From: Gracilaria gracilis
Lineage: Eukaryota > Rhodophyta > Florideophyceae > Gracilariales > Gracilariaceae
Length of the DNA stretch: 64,000 nt
Direction: 5' to 3'
Assembly: GCA_030374805.1 (NCBI GenBank)
Contig: JARGSG010000121.1
Span: 62,001 to 126,000, forward strand
This document shows, piece after piece, positions 18,458-28,800 of the stretch. The first letter of the stretch is position 1; each line of letters opens with the position of its first letter. The translations under genes were made by a program, and so were the position numbers. The notes under the pieces are model-generated. The model had not been told where the DNA came from. It saw only the letters and a program-made list of their open reading frames with translations, and searched no databases.

Positions 18458-19309
18458 TGTGGAGCAACGCCTTTGGCGGGAAAAGCGCAAGCTCACGAAG
18501 ACGTTCGGGATCTTCCCCTCGACAGGGCAGCACAGCGAACGGAGCACTCCGGGAATGACACAGCTAAGCCGGGTGTAAATCCGAGGTCAAACGGTCACGA
18601 CAAGCGTCGGAGCGTTAGGCTGATTAGTAGTCGGTAGAGATCCACGTGTTCACACGGTCACGAGATGAGTCCTCGAAAGAGAGTAGCACGGCAACGACAA
18701 GGTGTCGGAAACGGGCCACTGCGAACAGGGCAAAAAGGCAAACCCAAAAAAAGGGGAGAAAGCAAACCACCAGAGTGGGGGAAAAAGAGAGAGTAAAGCA
18801 AACCCAATACAGGGGCGAGTATACGACAATAGGTCGGAACGAGACACACAAATAGTGGTTATACTCTGAGCGCCACAAAGGTGGGTAACTATACGTGAAC
18901 AACGCGGTCGTCACTCCACTTGGAGGTGAACAGTCCGCGAAGGCGTGATAGTTAGAGCCAGAAGCCCTTGTTTGGCAAGGGGCAATTTACTTGGGGGAGC
19001 GATGCTCAACCCTCTAAGTACTGAGCTCGGCGCACCACTGACAGTGGGTGCGCCGGGCAAAATAATCTATAAAATATCTGAGTAAATACAGCAATGCTGG
19101 GTGCACTGCCTCCGGCATATCCGTGCTACACGTGTGCTAGTCACACCCGCTGAGCGGCGCCTCGAGCCGTGCAATCCACGTGTACATGTGTGGAAATTAC
19201 CTCAGCGAGGCGACACGCTAATAGCGGTGTAGCTCATATATATCTACTAACGCATGATGCGGAAATTAACTAAGTACCTCAAATCGCCTCCAAGGAGTGT
19301 TGTCCTTCA
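18458..19309 (-). repeat. gypsy 1 5' LTR
   Basis: 852 bp, same length as the other LTR and differing at about two positions. The hairpin (19028-19055) and CACGTG hexamers are conserved. It ends against the 5-bp duplication CTATC (19310-19314). It adds an ATG (19254) in frame with the Harbinger transposase, so an LTR-driven fusion transcript is possible in principle. Confidence 0.95.
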
Positions 19310-19355
19310 CTATCAGTGCCTGACAGTCCAAAAAAAGTCGCCAGCAGAATTTCAT

Positions 19356-20783
19356 ATGGCGAGATCATTCAAGCATCTCCGCCTCTCCTCGGCTTCCTAT
19401 TGTGCCCATCTGTCATGCACAATGAGCGAGAGCTCTTCAGATCATGAGTTTCTGACATTCAGCGACGATGAAGAACAAGCTGCCGCCCGCAGCATGGTGG
19501 CATTGACAGCAGTAATCCCAATGGCAATTACTCCAGACAGAACGTATATGGGGCGACAAATCTCAAGTAGTACCATCCGACGCGGCAACTGCGACTGGTA
19601 CGCAAATTATCTTCATCCAATCCCAGTCTACCCACCCTCTCATTTCAGAAAGGTATTCCGCATACCACTGAGGCTTTATTGGATTCTCCACAAGGAACTA
19701 CTCGAATTCGAACCGCGACTGAAGCAACGAGTAAATGGTGCTGGTGTGCCTGGGCATTCTTCGCATCAAAAACTGCTAGACACTCTCCGCAAGCTCGCCA
19801 CAGGATTATCGTTTGACCAAATGGATGACATGGTCAAAATGTCTCCAGAAAGCCAGCGGCACTACTTCGGGATAGTACTACAAAGCATCTTCAATCGATT
19901 TGGCCCAACGTATTTAAACAGGGAACCAACTCTACAGGAGCTACGTGGTGTAGAGAAACAATACGCCAGCGTTGGATTCCCTGGTTGTATCGGTTGCATA
20001 GACTGTATGCATCTACATTGGAAAAACTGTCCTAAGTCCCTCAAGGGACAGTATCATAACCCCAAAGATGGAAAACTGGCGACCATAAGCTGTGAACCTC
20101 TTTGCGACCACAATCTCTATTGTTGGCACTGGTTTGTTGGGCGGTGTGGGACAAATAATGACATAACAGTGGTCGGAAATAGTCCACTCTTTATTGATAT
20201 TCTTTCCGGCAAACGAGAGATGGTTCTCCCAGAAGGACATGAGATAAACGGAGCGGTTCGAACGGCCCTTTTGTACTACTTGGTGGACGGCATTTATCCC
20301 CCGTGGGCCATATTTATAGGTCCAAACCATGCACCTGCAAACGCGAGAGAAAAGACGATGACGAAAGCGCAGGAAGGAACGCGAAAGAATATAGAGCGCT
20401 TCTTCGGAGCGCTACAGGGACGATTCAAAGTGCTCAGGCACGAACTGTTCGAGTGGAGTGACGAAAAGATTATTCTCATAAGTCAGGTATGCGTCATAAT
20501 CCATAATATGTTGGTAGATTTAGAACTCAAAGGAGAACTAAGAGGTGAAACGGATGAAAACGGAGAGGCTATCAGCGTCATTGAGGAGTTCGCTGACGAA
20601 GCACAGGATTCGGCTGATGTGGAAGCGCAGAACAACGGCGAGGAAGACAACACAGTGACGAACAACGTTGGCCTGACTTCTTTACTAGAGCAATATCATC
20701 TCGTTACGAATGAGCATCAACATCATCAACTAAAACAGGCCCTCACCAACCACTTATGGGCAAGAAGAGGGTTCACGGCTTAA
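19356..20783 (+). CDS. PIF/Harbinger DDE transposase
   Basis: Transposase of the DDE_4/ALP1-like class. ATG at 19356 or, more likely, 19422 (MSESSSDHEF, an acidic start); the frame is also open upstream into the gypsy LTR. Landmarks: an N-terminal segment similar to Harbinger transposases (RKVFRIPLRLYWILHKEL); first catalytic Asp in CIGCIDCMHLHWKNCP; DHNLYCWHWFVGRCGTNNDITV around the second Asp; third acidic residue probably in the KNIERFFGALQGRF region. No stops or frameshifts. It is convergent with the Myb-like gene, and the gap holds a strong hairpin. The gypsy insertion lies less than 50 bp upstream and should disrupt its promoter. Confidence 0.9.
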   Translation: MARSFKHLRLSSASYCAHLSCTMSESSSDHEFLTFSDDEEQAAARSMVALTAVIPMAITPDRTYMGRQISSSTIRRGNCDWYANYLHPIPVYPPSHFRKVFRIPLRLYWILHKELLEFEPRLKQRVNGAGVPGHSSHQKLLDTLRKLATGLSFDQMDDMVKMSPESQRHYFGIVLQSIFNRFGPTYLNREPTLQELRGVEKQYASVGFPGCIGCIDCMHLHWKNCPKSLKGQYHNPKDGKLATISCEPLCDHNLYCWHWFVGRCGTNNDITVVGNSPLFIDILSGKREMVLPEGHEINGAVRTALLYYLVDGIYPPWAIFIGPNHAPANAREKTMTKAQEGTRKNIERFFGALQGRFKVLRHELFEWSDEKIILISQVCVIIHNMLVDLELKGELRGETDENGEAISVIEEFADEAQDSADVEAQNNGEEDNTVTNNVGLTSLLEQYHLVTNEHQHHQLKQALTNHLWARRGFTA

Positions 20784-20790
20784 CACAGCG

Positions 20791-20850
20791 CGAAAAAGAG
20801 GCGCCTACGGCGCTTGCGGCGCCGTAGACGCCACGTTTTCGCCTCTTTTC
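20791..20850. terminator. hairpin between convergent Harbinger genes
   Basis: A 14-bp arm (20800-20813, GGCGCCTACGGCGC) faces its complement at 20819-20832 with one mismatch, and outer arms AAAGAGGCG/CGCCTCTTT add to it. It lies exactly between the two stop codons of the convergent genes. A role in 3'-end formation for both is an inference. Confidence 0.5.
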
Positions 20851-20856
20851 CTTCTT

Positions 20857-21897
20857 TCATGCGTCATCTTTGACTCCGGAACTAGTGAGAATGGACACCA
20901 CTTCAGGCTCTGCAATTGAGTGGTCTATATCATCCTCCTGCTCAGCATTTTGATTGTAGCTGCCATCAGTAAACTGGTAGGAGGACGTATTCCTAATGCG
21001 ATGGGAAATATTATTCGTCCTTTCCTCTGAATCACGCGTCGCATTGACGTCACTCGCATTACTGCATGAACCCTCAAAACCCCCCAGGAATGCGGCTTTT
21101 TTCATTAGATCCTCCAGCTTTCTGTTCGTTTCGGCAGTAGTCAAGCACGTTCGGTGCAAAATCTTTAACTGCAATGCAATTGAAGCTGCCATCTTCTTGT
21201 TTTCGGCAGATCTGGGAAGGCTTTTGGTCATAGCGTCCATACTCTTGGCAACTTTCGATAGGTTTTGTTCCTCTTTTTCCTCTGCTTTGCGCTTTTTTGC
21301 GCCTGTCGGACGACACGAGGCAGGGCTTGACATTGAAATATTCGCTGCACTCTCTTCCTCTGATGCGCTTTCCTTCGCGTTTTTCGTGGGTTTATACCCG
21401 GAGGCGGTGTGTGAACTGCCTCCAATATGCCCAGCAAATTTTGGGCAGAACAAAAAGAGTTCTATGGCTGACACAAATCGAATGACACCAGGTGTTCGCA
21501 GTTTCGCTTTACACTTAAACTTGTTGTTGTTCTGGTACAAGATCATGATGTTTTTTACCCTGTCTTCCTCAGATTCCTCTGAGGAAATTGATGATCTGTA
21601 GAGCTTTTTTGCAGCCAAATAATTTTGGGCTGTTCGCGCTACAGTCGTCCATCGTGAGCTCAAACTACTTTGCACACGAGATCGAGTGCTCTCTGGTTGT
21701 TTGGCATATGTGGTTGCTACCGCTTTCCAGAATGCCTCAGCATTTTGCTCGAAGACTGTTTGGGAGGCGGACATCCATGAACGGGCTAGTGCGAGGTCTT
21801 TATTTGGCGAGAAATTGGGTCTCCTGGTGCTATCCATGTTTAAGCTGGTCGTAGTGGCACGATGGAAAAAGCAGGTCACGAGAGAGGAGGAAAGCAT
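20857..21897 (-). CDS. Harbinger Myb/SANT-like protein
   Basis: ORF of 346 codons from ATG 21897; the internal ATG at 21837 (MDSTRRPNFSPNKD) is an alternative start. The N-terminal third has regularly spaced tryptophans in a trihelix/SANT-like arrangement (ALARSWMSAS, AEAFWKAVATTY, LSSRWTTVARTAQNY), as in the DNA-binding partner protein that PIF/Harbinger elements need for nuclear import and end recognition. The C-terminal part is charged and helical (KKRKAEEKEEQNLSKVAKSMDAM). The frame is intact. The role comes from the family and from its place beside the transposase. Confidence 0.8.
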   Translation of the reverse strand: MLSSSLVTCFFHRATTTSLNMDSTRRPNFSPNKDLALARSWMSASQTVFEQNAEAFWKAVATTYAKQPESTRSRVQSSLSSRWTTVARTAQNYLAAKKLYRSSISSEESEEDRVKNIMILYQNNNKFKCKAKLRTPGVIRFVSAIELFLFCPKFAGHIGGSSHTASGYKPTKNAKESASEEESAANISMSSPASCRPTGAKKRKAEEKEEQNLSKVAKSMDAMTKSLPRSAENKKMAASIALQLKILHRTCLTTAETNRKLEDLMKKAAFLGGFEGSCSNASDVNATRDSEERTNNISHRIRNTSSYQFTDGSYNQNAEQEDDIDHSIAEPEVVSILTSSGVKDDA

Positions 21898-21909
21898 GGT
21901 TGCATGCAC

Positions 21910-22166
21910 TTGGGAAGATTGGCGGCGATTGAGTGTTTCCGTTTGGACTTGGCGCCAAATGGTACTAGTGACAAGAGGTGGACGTGGCAGATTATAAATG
22001 GTCTATGAGTTTAGGTGGCGACCCAAATTGCTGGCTAAATTTGCTCGAGAATAGCAAGTAGTTTAGGTCGGAACCTAAAATTTATAGGTTTTGGCCAGTT
22101 GATAGGGTTGCGTTTATGGACGCTCACCCAAATATTTGGGTTTTTGGGTCCTTCATAGAGATGCTC
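21910..22166. other. Harbinger right end, non-coding
   Basis: Sub-terminal sequence with several AACCTAAA/TTTAGGT-type short inverted motifs near 22000-22095, ending in the terminal inverted repeat. No gene. Sub-terminal repeats of this kind commonly bind the transposase or Myb partner. Confidence 0.5.
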
Positions 22167-22860
22167 TGAGGAGCCAAGTAGTTATTTTTCATTTATTGAC
22201 GCAATTAATGTAGTTTGCTCCCGGCATGGTCCAATAAACGATCATTATGAGGTGCCAAGTAGTTATTTTTCATTTATTGACGCAATTAATGTTGTTTGGT
22301 ATCAATGGTAAAGAAGATTTGCGCTCATGATTTTGACTGCATTGAATTGGATGTGTACCACAGATAATCTGCAGATAAACCCACGCAATGTTGATTTTTT
22401 CCCTTGAATTTTAATTTGTTGGCGTGATAATGATCTAATGAAGGGGCCATATCCAAAAAGGGCCAAAACTGCGCCGTGTGGCAAGGCGCATTGTTTTTAA
22501 TTTTTTATTGCGCCGTTATACTTTCTGTCAAGGAAGAGAGGGTGAGCTAAATATAAGCGGTACATTTGTACCAAAAGGCCAGATTGAACGGCCAAAAAGC
22601 AGCTTGTTGCTGCTTTAAAATATGTTTTGATTTGAGAAAACAAGTCGATTAGCTCTACATTAGCTCAGCTCGTTTTTTAGTAGGGGCTTTGCTAAACTGT
22701 AAACCACCTTTGTAATGTAAATATTACTGTGTCCCATTTTAATCTTCAAACGCCATTCGCTTCCTCGTCGCTGCACCAACTCAAAATACACAACGTAGCC
22801 ACGTCATCCATCAATGAGCGCTGGACAGCGTTGCTCGTTGTCCACGCAAACCTAGGCCAC
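22167..22860. other. A/B unit junction and 3' flank of Sel1 gene B
   Basis: Starts with the Harbinger target duplication. A local duplication of roughly 75 bp follows (the AGTTATTTTTCATTTATTGACGCAATTAATG segment occurs twice, near 22179 and 22260), not present at the B/C or C/D junctions. No gene. A stem-loop AAAGCAGC/GCTGCTTT (22596-22616) and a GGCGCA/TGCGCC stem with an AT-rich loop (near 22485-22517) lie downstream of the Sel1 gene and recur in units C and D. Confidence 0.65.
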
Positions 22861-25800
22861 TTACTGTTGGCTGTCTGAGCTCCAGCTTGAGCCAGCTGCA
22901 TCGCTGCTATGCGATGATCCCCCCGATTCTGTCCCTTGTGCCAACAGCTCCATACCGCATTGCTCAGCGTAGCGTTCAATCTCCTCCGCCAGCTCACGAT
23001 CCTCACCCAGTCCGTACCGTCCATGTCTGAATCCTTCCCAAGCGTGCTGGAGATTGCTCACATGTTGTGTCATAGTTCCAGCTCTCATTGCACGCTGCAT
23101 CAGCTCTTTTGCACTCTCCACATCCATTCCAACCTCCGGTGCACGCATAATAACACCGGTGCTGATTGAAAATACGAGTTCTACCTTAATCTTACTATCC
23201 ATTGCCTTCTTCAGTAGCATCAACACTCGATGCAAATCAACCACTTCTCCACTCCAGTTCTTCAGTTGAAACTCACTCAACCTGTACATCGCGCGCACGT
23301 TTCCTTGTTCTATCGCTTCTTCGTACAGCTCCACCGCACGTTGCTTGTTCTGAGCCACTCCATCTGCGCCATCTTCCAGAACCATTCCCAGTCTAGTCTT
23401 TGCAGGTGCGAAATTATCCTCACGGATTGCACTTTCGTACAGATTCGCAGCACCAACCAAATTTGGCGCTACACCTTCAGCCCCATATTTCAACAGATCT
23501 CCTAGATACACCTTCGTGGTTGGTAGGTTCCTTTCTTGTATAGCACGCTCGAATAGCTCTTTTGCCCGTGGCGCATCTTGAGCTACTCCCTCCGCCCCGT
23601 TTTGCAGCAAAAGCCCCATTTTGTTCATAGAAGGTGCATGTGCTCCTTCTTCCACTGCGCGTTCATACAGCCTGAATGCTCGTGGTGTATCGCAATCAAC
23701 TCCTTCAGCCCCCTCCTCCAGAATGGATGCCAAGCCGTACATTGCATTAAGGTCATTTCCTTCCCGAATAGCTTCTTCGAAAAGCTGTGCTGCTCTTTGA
23801 GAGTCTTTAGCTACTCCTTCAGCTCCGTCTTTCAGTACGAAGCCCAAGTTGTATATGGCGTTCATACTGTTGGTCTCTCGAATGAGCCCTTCGAACAACT
23901 TCACTGCTCGTTTGGCATTACGCACCACACCATCTGCACCATTCACCAATAGAACGCCCAAATTGTTCCTGGCTGCTTCACTGTGTCCTTCGCGTATAGC
24001 CCGTTCGTAAAGACCTACCGCACGCCCGGGATCTGGCGGTATTCCTTCAGCACCTTTTGTAAGTAGACCAGCAAGACTCACCATCGCAGGTGCGTGATTT
24101 CCCTGTCGAATGGCTCTTTTGTAAAGTCGCATGGACCTCCTCACATCTGATGAAACCCCTTCTGCACCATTTTCGAGTAACTTTCCGAGCCTTTTCATCG
24201 CATATACGTCCTCTCCCTCCCTAATGGCCCGTTCGTATAGAGCAATGGCCCGATGAGTGTCCACAGGCACCTTGCCACTCTCAAGCAATTCCCCCAAATT
24301 ACTCATGGCGTCTGTATTACTTCCTTCTTGGATTGCACGTTCGTAAAGTCCCACTGCCCGCAGAGCGTCGGCCGGTACTCCTTCCGCACCAGACTCCAGT
24401 AGCAAGGCCAAAGACTTCATGGCATTCGTATCACTATGTTCTCGAATTGCCTGTTCCAGCAACAGAACCGTCCGCCTCGCGTCAGCCTGAACACCATCAG
24501 CTCCATTCTCTAACAGTGAGGCTAGAAATACCATGGCATTTGGATCACCCCCTTCTTGAATTGCTTGTTCGCAAAGTTCCACTGCCCGGAGACCGTCTTC
24601 CGGTACACCTTCCGCCCCAGATTTCAGTAACAAGGCCAAATTACCCATTGCAGCCGTATTATTTCCTTCTTGGATTGCCTGTTCTAGCAGCATAACCGCC
24701 CGCCCCGCGTCAGCTTGAACACCATCAGCTCCCTTCTCTAACAGTGAGGCAAGAAATACCATGGCATTTGGATCACCCTCTTCTTGAATTGCTTGTTCGC
24801 AAAGTTCCACTGCCCGGAGAGCATCTGCCGGTACACCTTCCGCACCAGACTCCAGTAGCAAGGCCAAATGATGCATGGCATTTGTATCATTATGTTCTCG
24901 AATTGCCTGTTCCAGCAGCATAACTGCCCGCCCCGCGTCAGCCTGAACACCATCAGCTCCTTTCCTTAACAGTGAGGCAAGAAGTACCATGGCATTTGGA
25001 TCACCCCCTTCTTGAATTACTTGTTCATAAAGTTCCACTGCCCGGAGAGCATCTGCCGGTACACCTTCCGCACCAGACTCCAGTAGCAAGGCCAAAGAAA
25101 TCATGGCATTTGTATCATTATGTTCTTGAATTGCCTGTTCCAGCAGCATAACCGCCCGCCCCGCGTCAGCCTGAACACCATCAACTCCTTTCTTCAACAG
25201 TGAGGCAAGAAGTACCGTGGCATCTGGATCACCCCCTTCTTGAATTGCTTGTTCGCAAAGTTCCACTGCCCGCAGAGCGTCTGCAGGAACCCCCTCTCCA
25301 CCATGACGTAAGAAAAAGGCCAAATTCGTCAATGCATCAGTCCAGGTTTTCATTCTTCTCGAGTCCCTTGATGGAGAGTTTAAATGCTCCGAGCATGTTT
25401 GCCTTCGAAATACCCAATCAACAATAGATACGAATTGAAGAGGATTCGCTTCTGTGAACAGCTCGTCTTTCGGTTCTCCAACTACTTCGTTCCATCCCAC
25501 GCGAATTATCAAATTTAGGGTACTAACACATGTTCGGTAGTTTTCTCGTGAGAAGCCATTCTCCAAACCTCTGGAGAGGGGTGAGCTTTCTTCACGCTCG
25601 CAACCTTTAGCTGTTCTTGCCTTCGCCTTCCTCTCTTCGATAAGTTGCATAGCTACAGCAATGTGTCTCAGCATGTAGAGCTCAGAATCTATATCCACAC
25701 AAAAAGAGAGCATTCGCTGCTTCAATCTCAGAACTTGGTTGTAGTATTTGACTGGATCTATCCCAAGACAAATTTCCAGAACGGGTAACAAGCATTCTAT

Positions 25801-28800
25801 CTGACGTTCGGAATTGAAGTACCATCGAATCAACTCCTCACATACTGGCAGTATTACCTCTTCAACTTCTGCTTCTCTTTCTTTCTTCACTACCAAAGAA
25901 GAAGATGAAAGGATCGTTCCTATGAAACTTTGTAGAAGTTCGATGGCCTCTAAAACGTTACCTTCCACATCAAATTGTGCGCAAAGAATTTTCATACATT
26001 CCTTCAGGCTTTCAGCTTTCTCAGAATGCAAAGCATCGAACTTGTGGAGCATGAGGCGGTGTGATTCTTCATATTCACCACGGATCTGTGGAATATTTTC
26101 CACCATCATGCTGGCGCTCCCAAGTTTCCATACAAGTCCTCCGTCTTTCACCTTCTCCGGTCCCGATATCTTCAATGATTCTTGAACAAGAAGACATGAA
26201 TCCCTTAGAGTCCGCTCATGAGCCTCAGCATAGGATACGGGCTGGATGGCTTGCAGAGGAAGACGACCAAAGGTGAAACCAGTGGTGTTGTCTGCTACAT
26301 TCTTATGTCCGACTGTTATGGGCTGTTTCAAGAACTCTCTGGTCTCAAGTTCAAAACGGCCAAACTGCGGCCGGAATGGCGGCCATTCTGCCCATACTCT
26401 TACTTCCGTGTCCCAAGCAGTATCCATTGCTTTGAAACTCAATCCATCATTTTCCATCTTTGTAGTATTAAGGGTGATTGGAGAGATGCCCAAATCTTCC
26501 TGCCATTCCTTGAATCCATCAAGGCGTCCTGAGAAAGCATCTCGCCACCACTTCCATTCTAATTTTCCTTCACCCTTTTGGAGGAGCGTCAGAGTGCACT
26601 TGCCTGAACCATCCATATCAATCTTCAAAGATACATCCTGGGGTCCGCACATGACATGTACTATCATACATACTCTAAAATTTGAATGTATAGTTTCTTT
26701 CGGCTTTCCGTTCTTGTCAGTCCGGGTACACTGCCATTCACGACAATCCATTCCGGCACAACCAAGAGAATTCATATCGATTGCAATCCAATCTCTATTG
26801 CTTTCTTTACAAGACTGATCTTCTTGTTGGAGTATCTCAACCCTAAGCCCAGGAAAGGACAACAGCAGTAGCATCATCGCGGCCAACCCCATCTTCTCTG
26901 CTTCTACTGCCTCAATAGGGCCATGAATAGAAAAAAGCATCGTTTCCAGGTTATTCTGAAACTCCCATACCAATCGACATTGAACGCCCCTTCTTCCTAG
27001 TATCTCCAGACGGTTTACGTCCTTCAGCAACAAGCAGATCCAATCGCTCAGTTTTATCTCAATCCTCGTGTGTTTCATTCTACCGGTCGTTGCGGCGATA
27101 AGGAGGTCATCTACGGACTTCCCCCCAGCAAAATCCAGCCAGCGTCCAAGAACTGTTCGAACTGATTCCATTCGATATCCCATGAATGTTACGTACTGAT
27201 CCAAGTAGTGATACCGACGACCGTGGTCATGTGCAAATCTCCGTTCCAGACGTCTCCTCTCCAGCTGCTTGTGTGCTTCTCGAAGATCCCAGTTTTTGTG
27301 ATCCCCGCACGTTTCTGTGTTCGTTCCAGCACGTCCGAAGCAAATCTCCTTCCAGTTGTCGTTTAGCTTTTCAACCAGGAACCAAATCTGATCTCCGCAA
27401 ACCAAGCTCAGCCACACATCAATAAGCTGTCCAGCTTTGGTCACTAGACGGTTGTTTTCCGAGACGGCGGACGATACGTCTCGTAGAATCGGGAGAATAC
27501 GCAACGGTCCTTCTCCTTCACTCAATACACCCGATTGCGGAACGAGCACCTTATCACGAGTGAGACCCAGCTGTGACCGCAGATTCTTCGTGGCCTCCGC
27601 TCCCCTGAACGTATCACGGTCGTCATTTGTACTTGCATCTCTCTCATGCGATGTAGACTCTACTACATCGGCACCAACCTCGTGCGAATCATCTCTCTGA
27701 CGATTTCTTCTTCTTCCATTCTCCACAGCGCAGTAGCCCAGGTGGAGCAGGATTGTCAACCACTCAAACATATTTACATCAAACTTTCGCATTTCCTTCA
27801 CGAAACAAGACCGCACAGGAAGGTCTGAAACGAACTCTCCAAGCACATCTTGGTAGGCATCGTACGAGTAATAGCTGTGATGAACCTTCGTGTTCCTCAG
27901 GTCCAAACTTCGTGGCTGTGGTGCTCCAAATGGCAGACATTTACCAGCCCTGATGGCTTCCTGAAACAGTTCCTGTTTCACAACCAGCCCGTCGCTCATA
28001 TGGCTGTCTTTCTTCCAGCCATCCCACAACATCGGACTCATACCGTGCATGTTACCATCTTCTGTCCACAGCTGAAGTGCAGCCGATGCCAACAACTGTG
28101 CTCCAAAGTGCTTGCCACGTGCGTGAAATTGTTCGACGGCCCTCTTTCGCACAAATTCGGGAGCAATCTCGGGGTCAACAGCTACCTCGAAATCTGCCAT
28201 CCACTTTTGAAGTCCTTGGGCGGCGAAAGCGGATGCCCAGTGAACCCACACCTCCACAGGTTCTTTGGGTACCATGCTCAGTTTGTTCGGCTTCCGTCTT
28301 CCTACTACTACAAGCACAAACTCGACAGCAATTGCTGTTGGAATCAATAACCATGGTATGAGGATGTACAAAGGGTCAAGCAAAGCTAACAAAACGTCCT
28401 GCGAAGACTGCAAAGCGCGATTGCCAAGTGTTGGAAGTGGGTCGCTGTCACCGCTTTTCAACAATGTTATGTTCCCAAACTTAATGAAGCACTGCACGTC
28501 TCCGTGAGAAATCTGGTTGTCGATAATCTTTTCACTGACCAGTATCTCATCCGCAATGTCTTCGCTCTTCATTCGTGTACCGTTGAGCCCACCCCCCTTC
28601 CTTCTCCTCTGAAGGCGCAGAAGAGAATACTCAACGCCCACGGCTCTCAGCGCATCAATAGATCGGCAAGACCACGAATGAAACAGGTGCAGCTGCCACA
28701 GCCCCCAAATCGTTCTTATGCCAATAAGAGCTGCAAACACGGCGGCCACTGCCGCGGCGCACATTTCGGTATACTCTTTGGCCTTTCCCTGGACCACGGC

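Larger units (their letters stand above)
7892..19309 (-). mobile_element. Ty3/gypsy chromovirus-type LTR retrotransposon 1, complete
   Basis: Two 852-bp LTRs (7892-8743, 18458-19309) flank gag, protease, RT, RNase H, integrase and chromodomain in gypsy order, read on the minus strand. The target duplication is CTATC (7887-7891 and 19310-19314). The primer site (18437-18455) and polypurine tract (8744-8758) lie where expected. By eye the LTRs differ at only about two positions (A/G near 7950 and near 8420), so the insertion is recent, although the pol region has a frameshift and an in-frame stop. It sits in the Harbinger element just upstream of the transposase. It additionally carries a long antisense ORF beside its 3' LTR. 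Confidence 0.95.
7805..22166 (+). mobile_element. PIF/Harbinger DNA transposon, split by nested gypsy element
   Basis: The terminal inverted repeats begin GAGCATCTCTAT at 7805 and mirror at 22155-22166 (ATAGAGATGCTC); similarity continues for about 27 bp with mismatches. The flanks carry a 3-bp duplication, TGA (7802-7804 and 22167-22169), as PIF/Harbinger elements typically make, and the uninterrupted site can be read in units B/C (CATTCTGAGGTGCC, for example near 36442). It encodes a DDE transposase (plus strand) and a Myb/SANT-like protein (minus strand), the usual two-gene set. Without the nested 11.4-kb gypsy element it would be about 2.9 kb. Confidence 0.92.

Noticed and set aside
23400..25340. 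Regular 114-bp spaced repeats resembling a CRISPR-like or satellite array
   Set aside because: The period is exactly 38 codons and translates into Sel1 repeats on the minus strand; it is coding sequence. Plus-strand ORFs here (for example 24333-24695) are shadows of the same periodicity.
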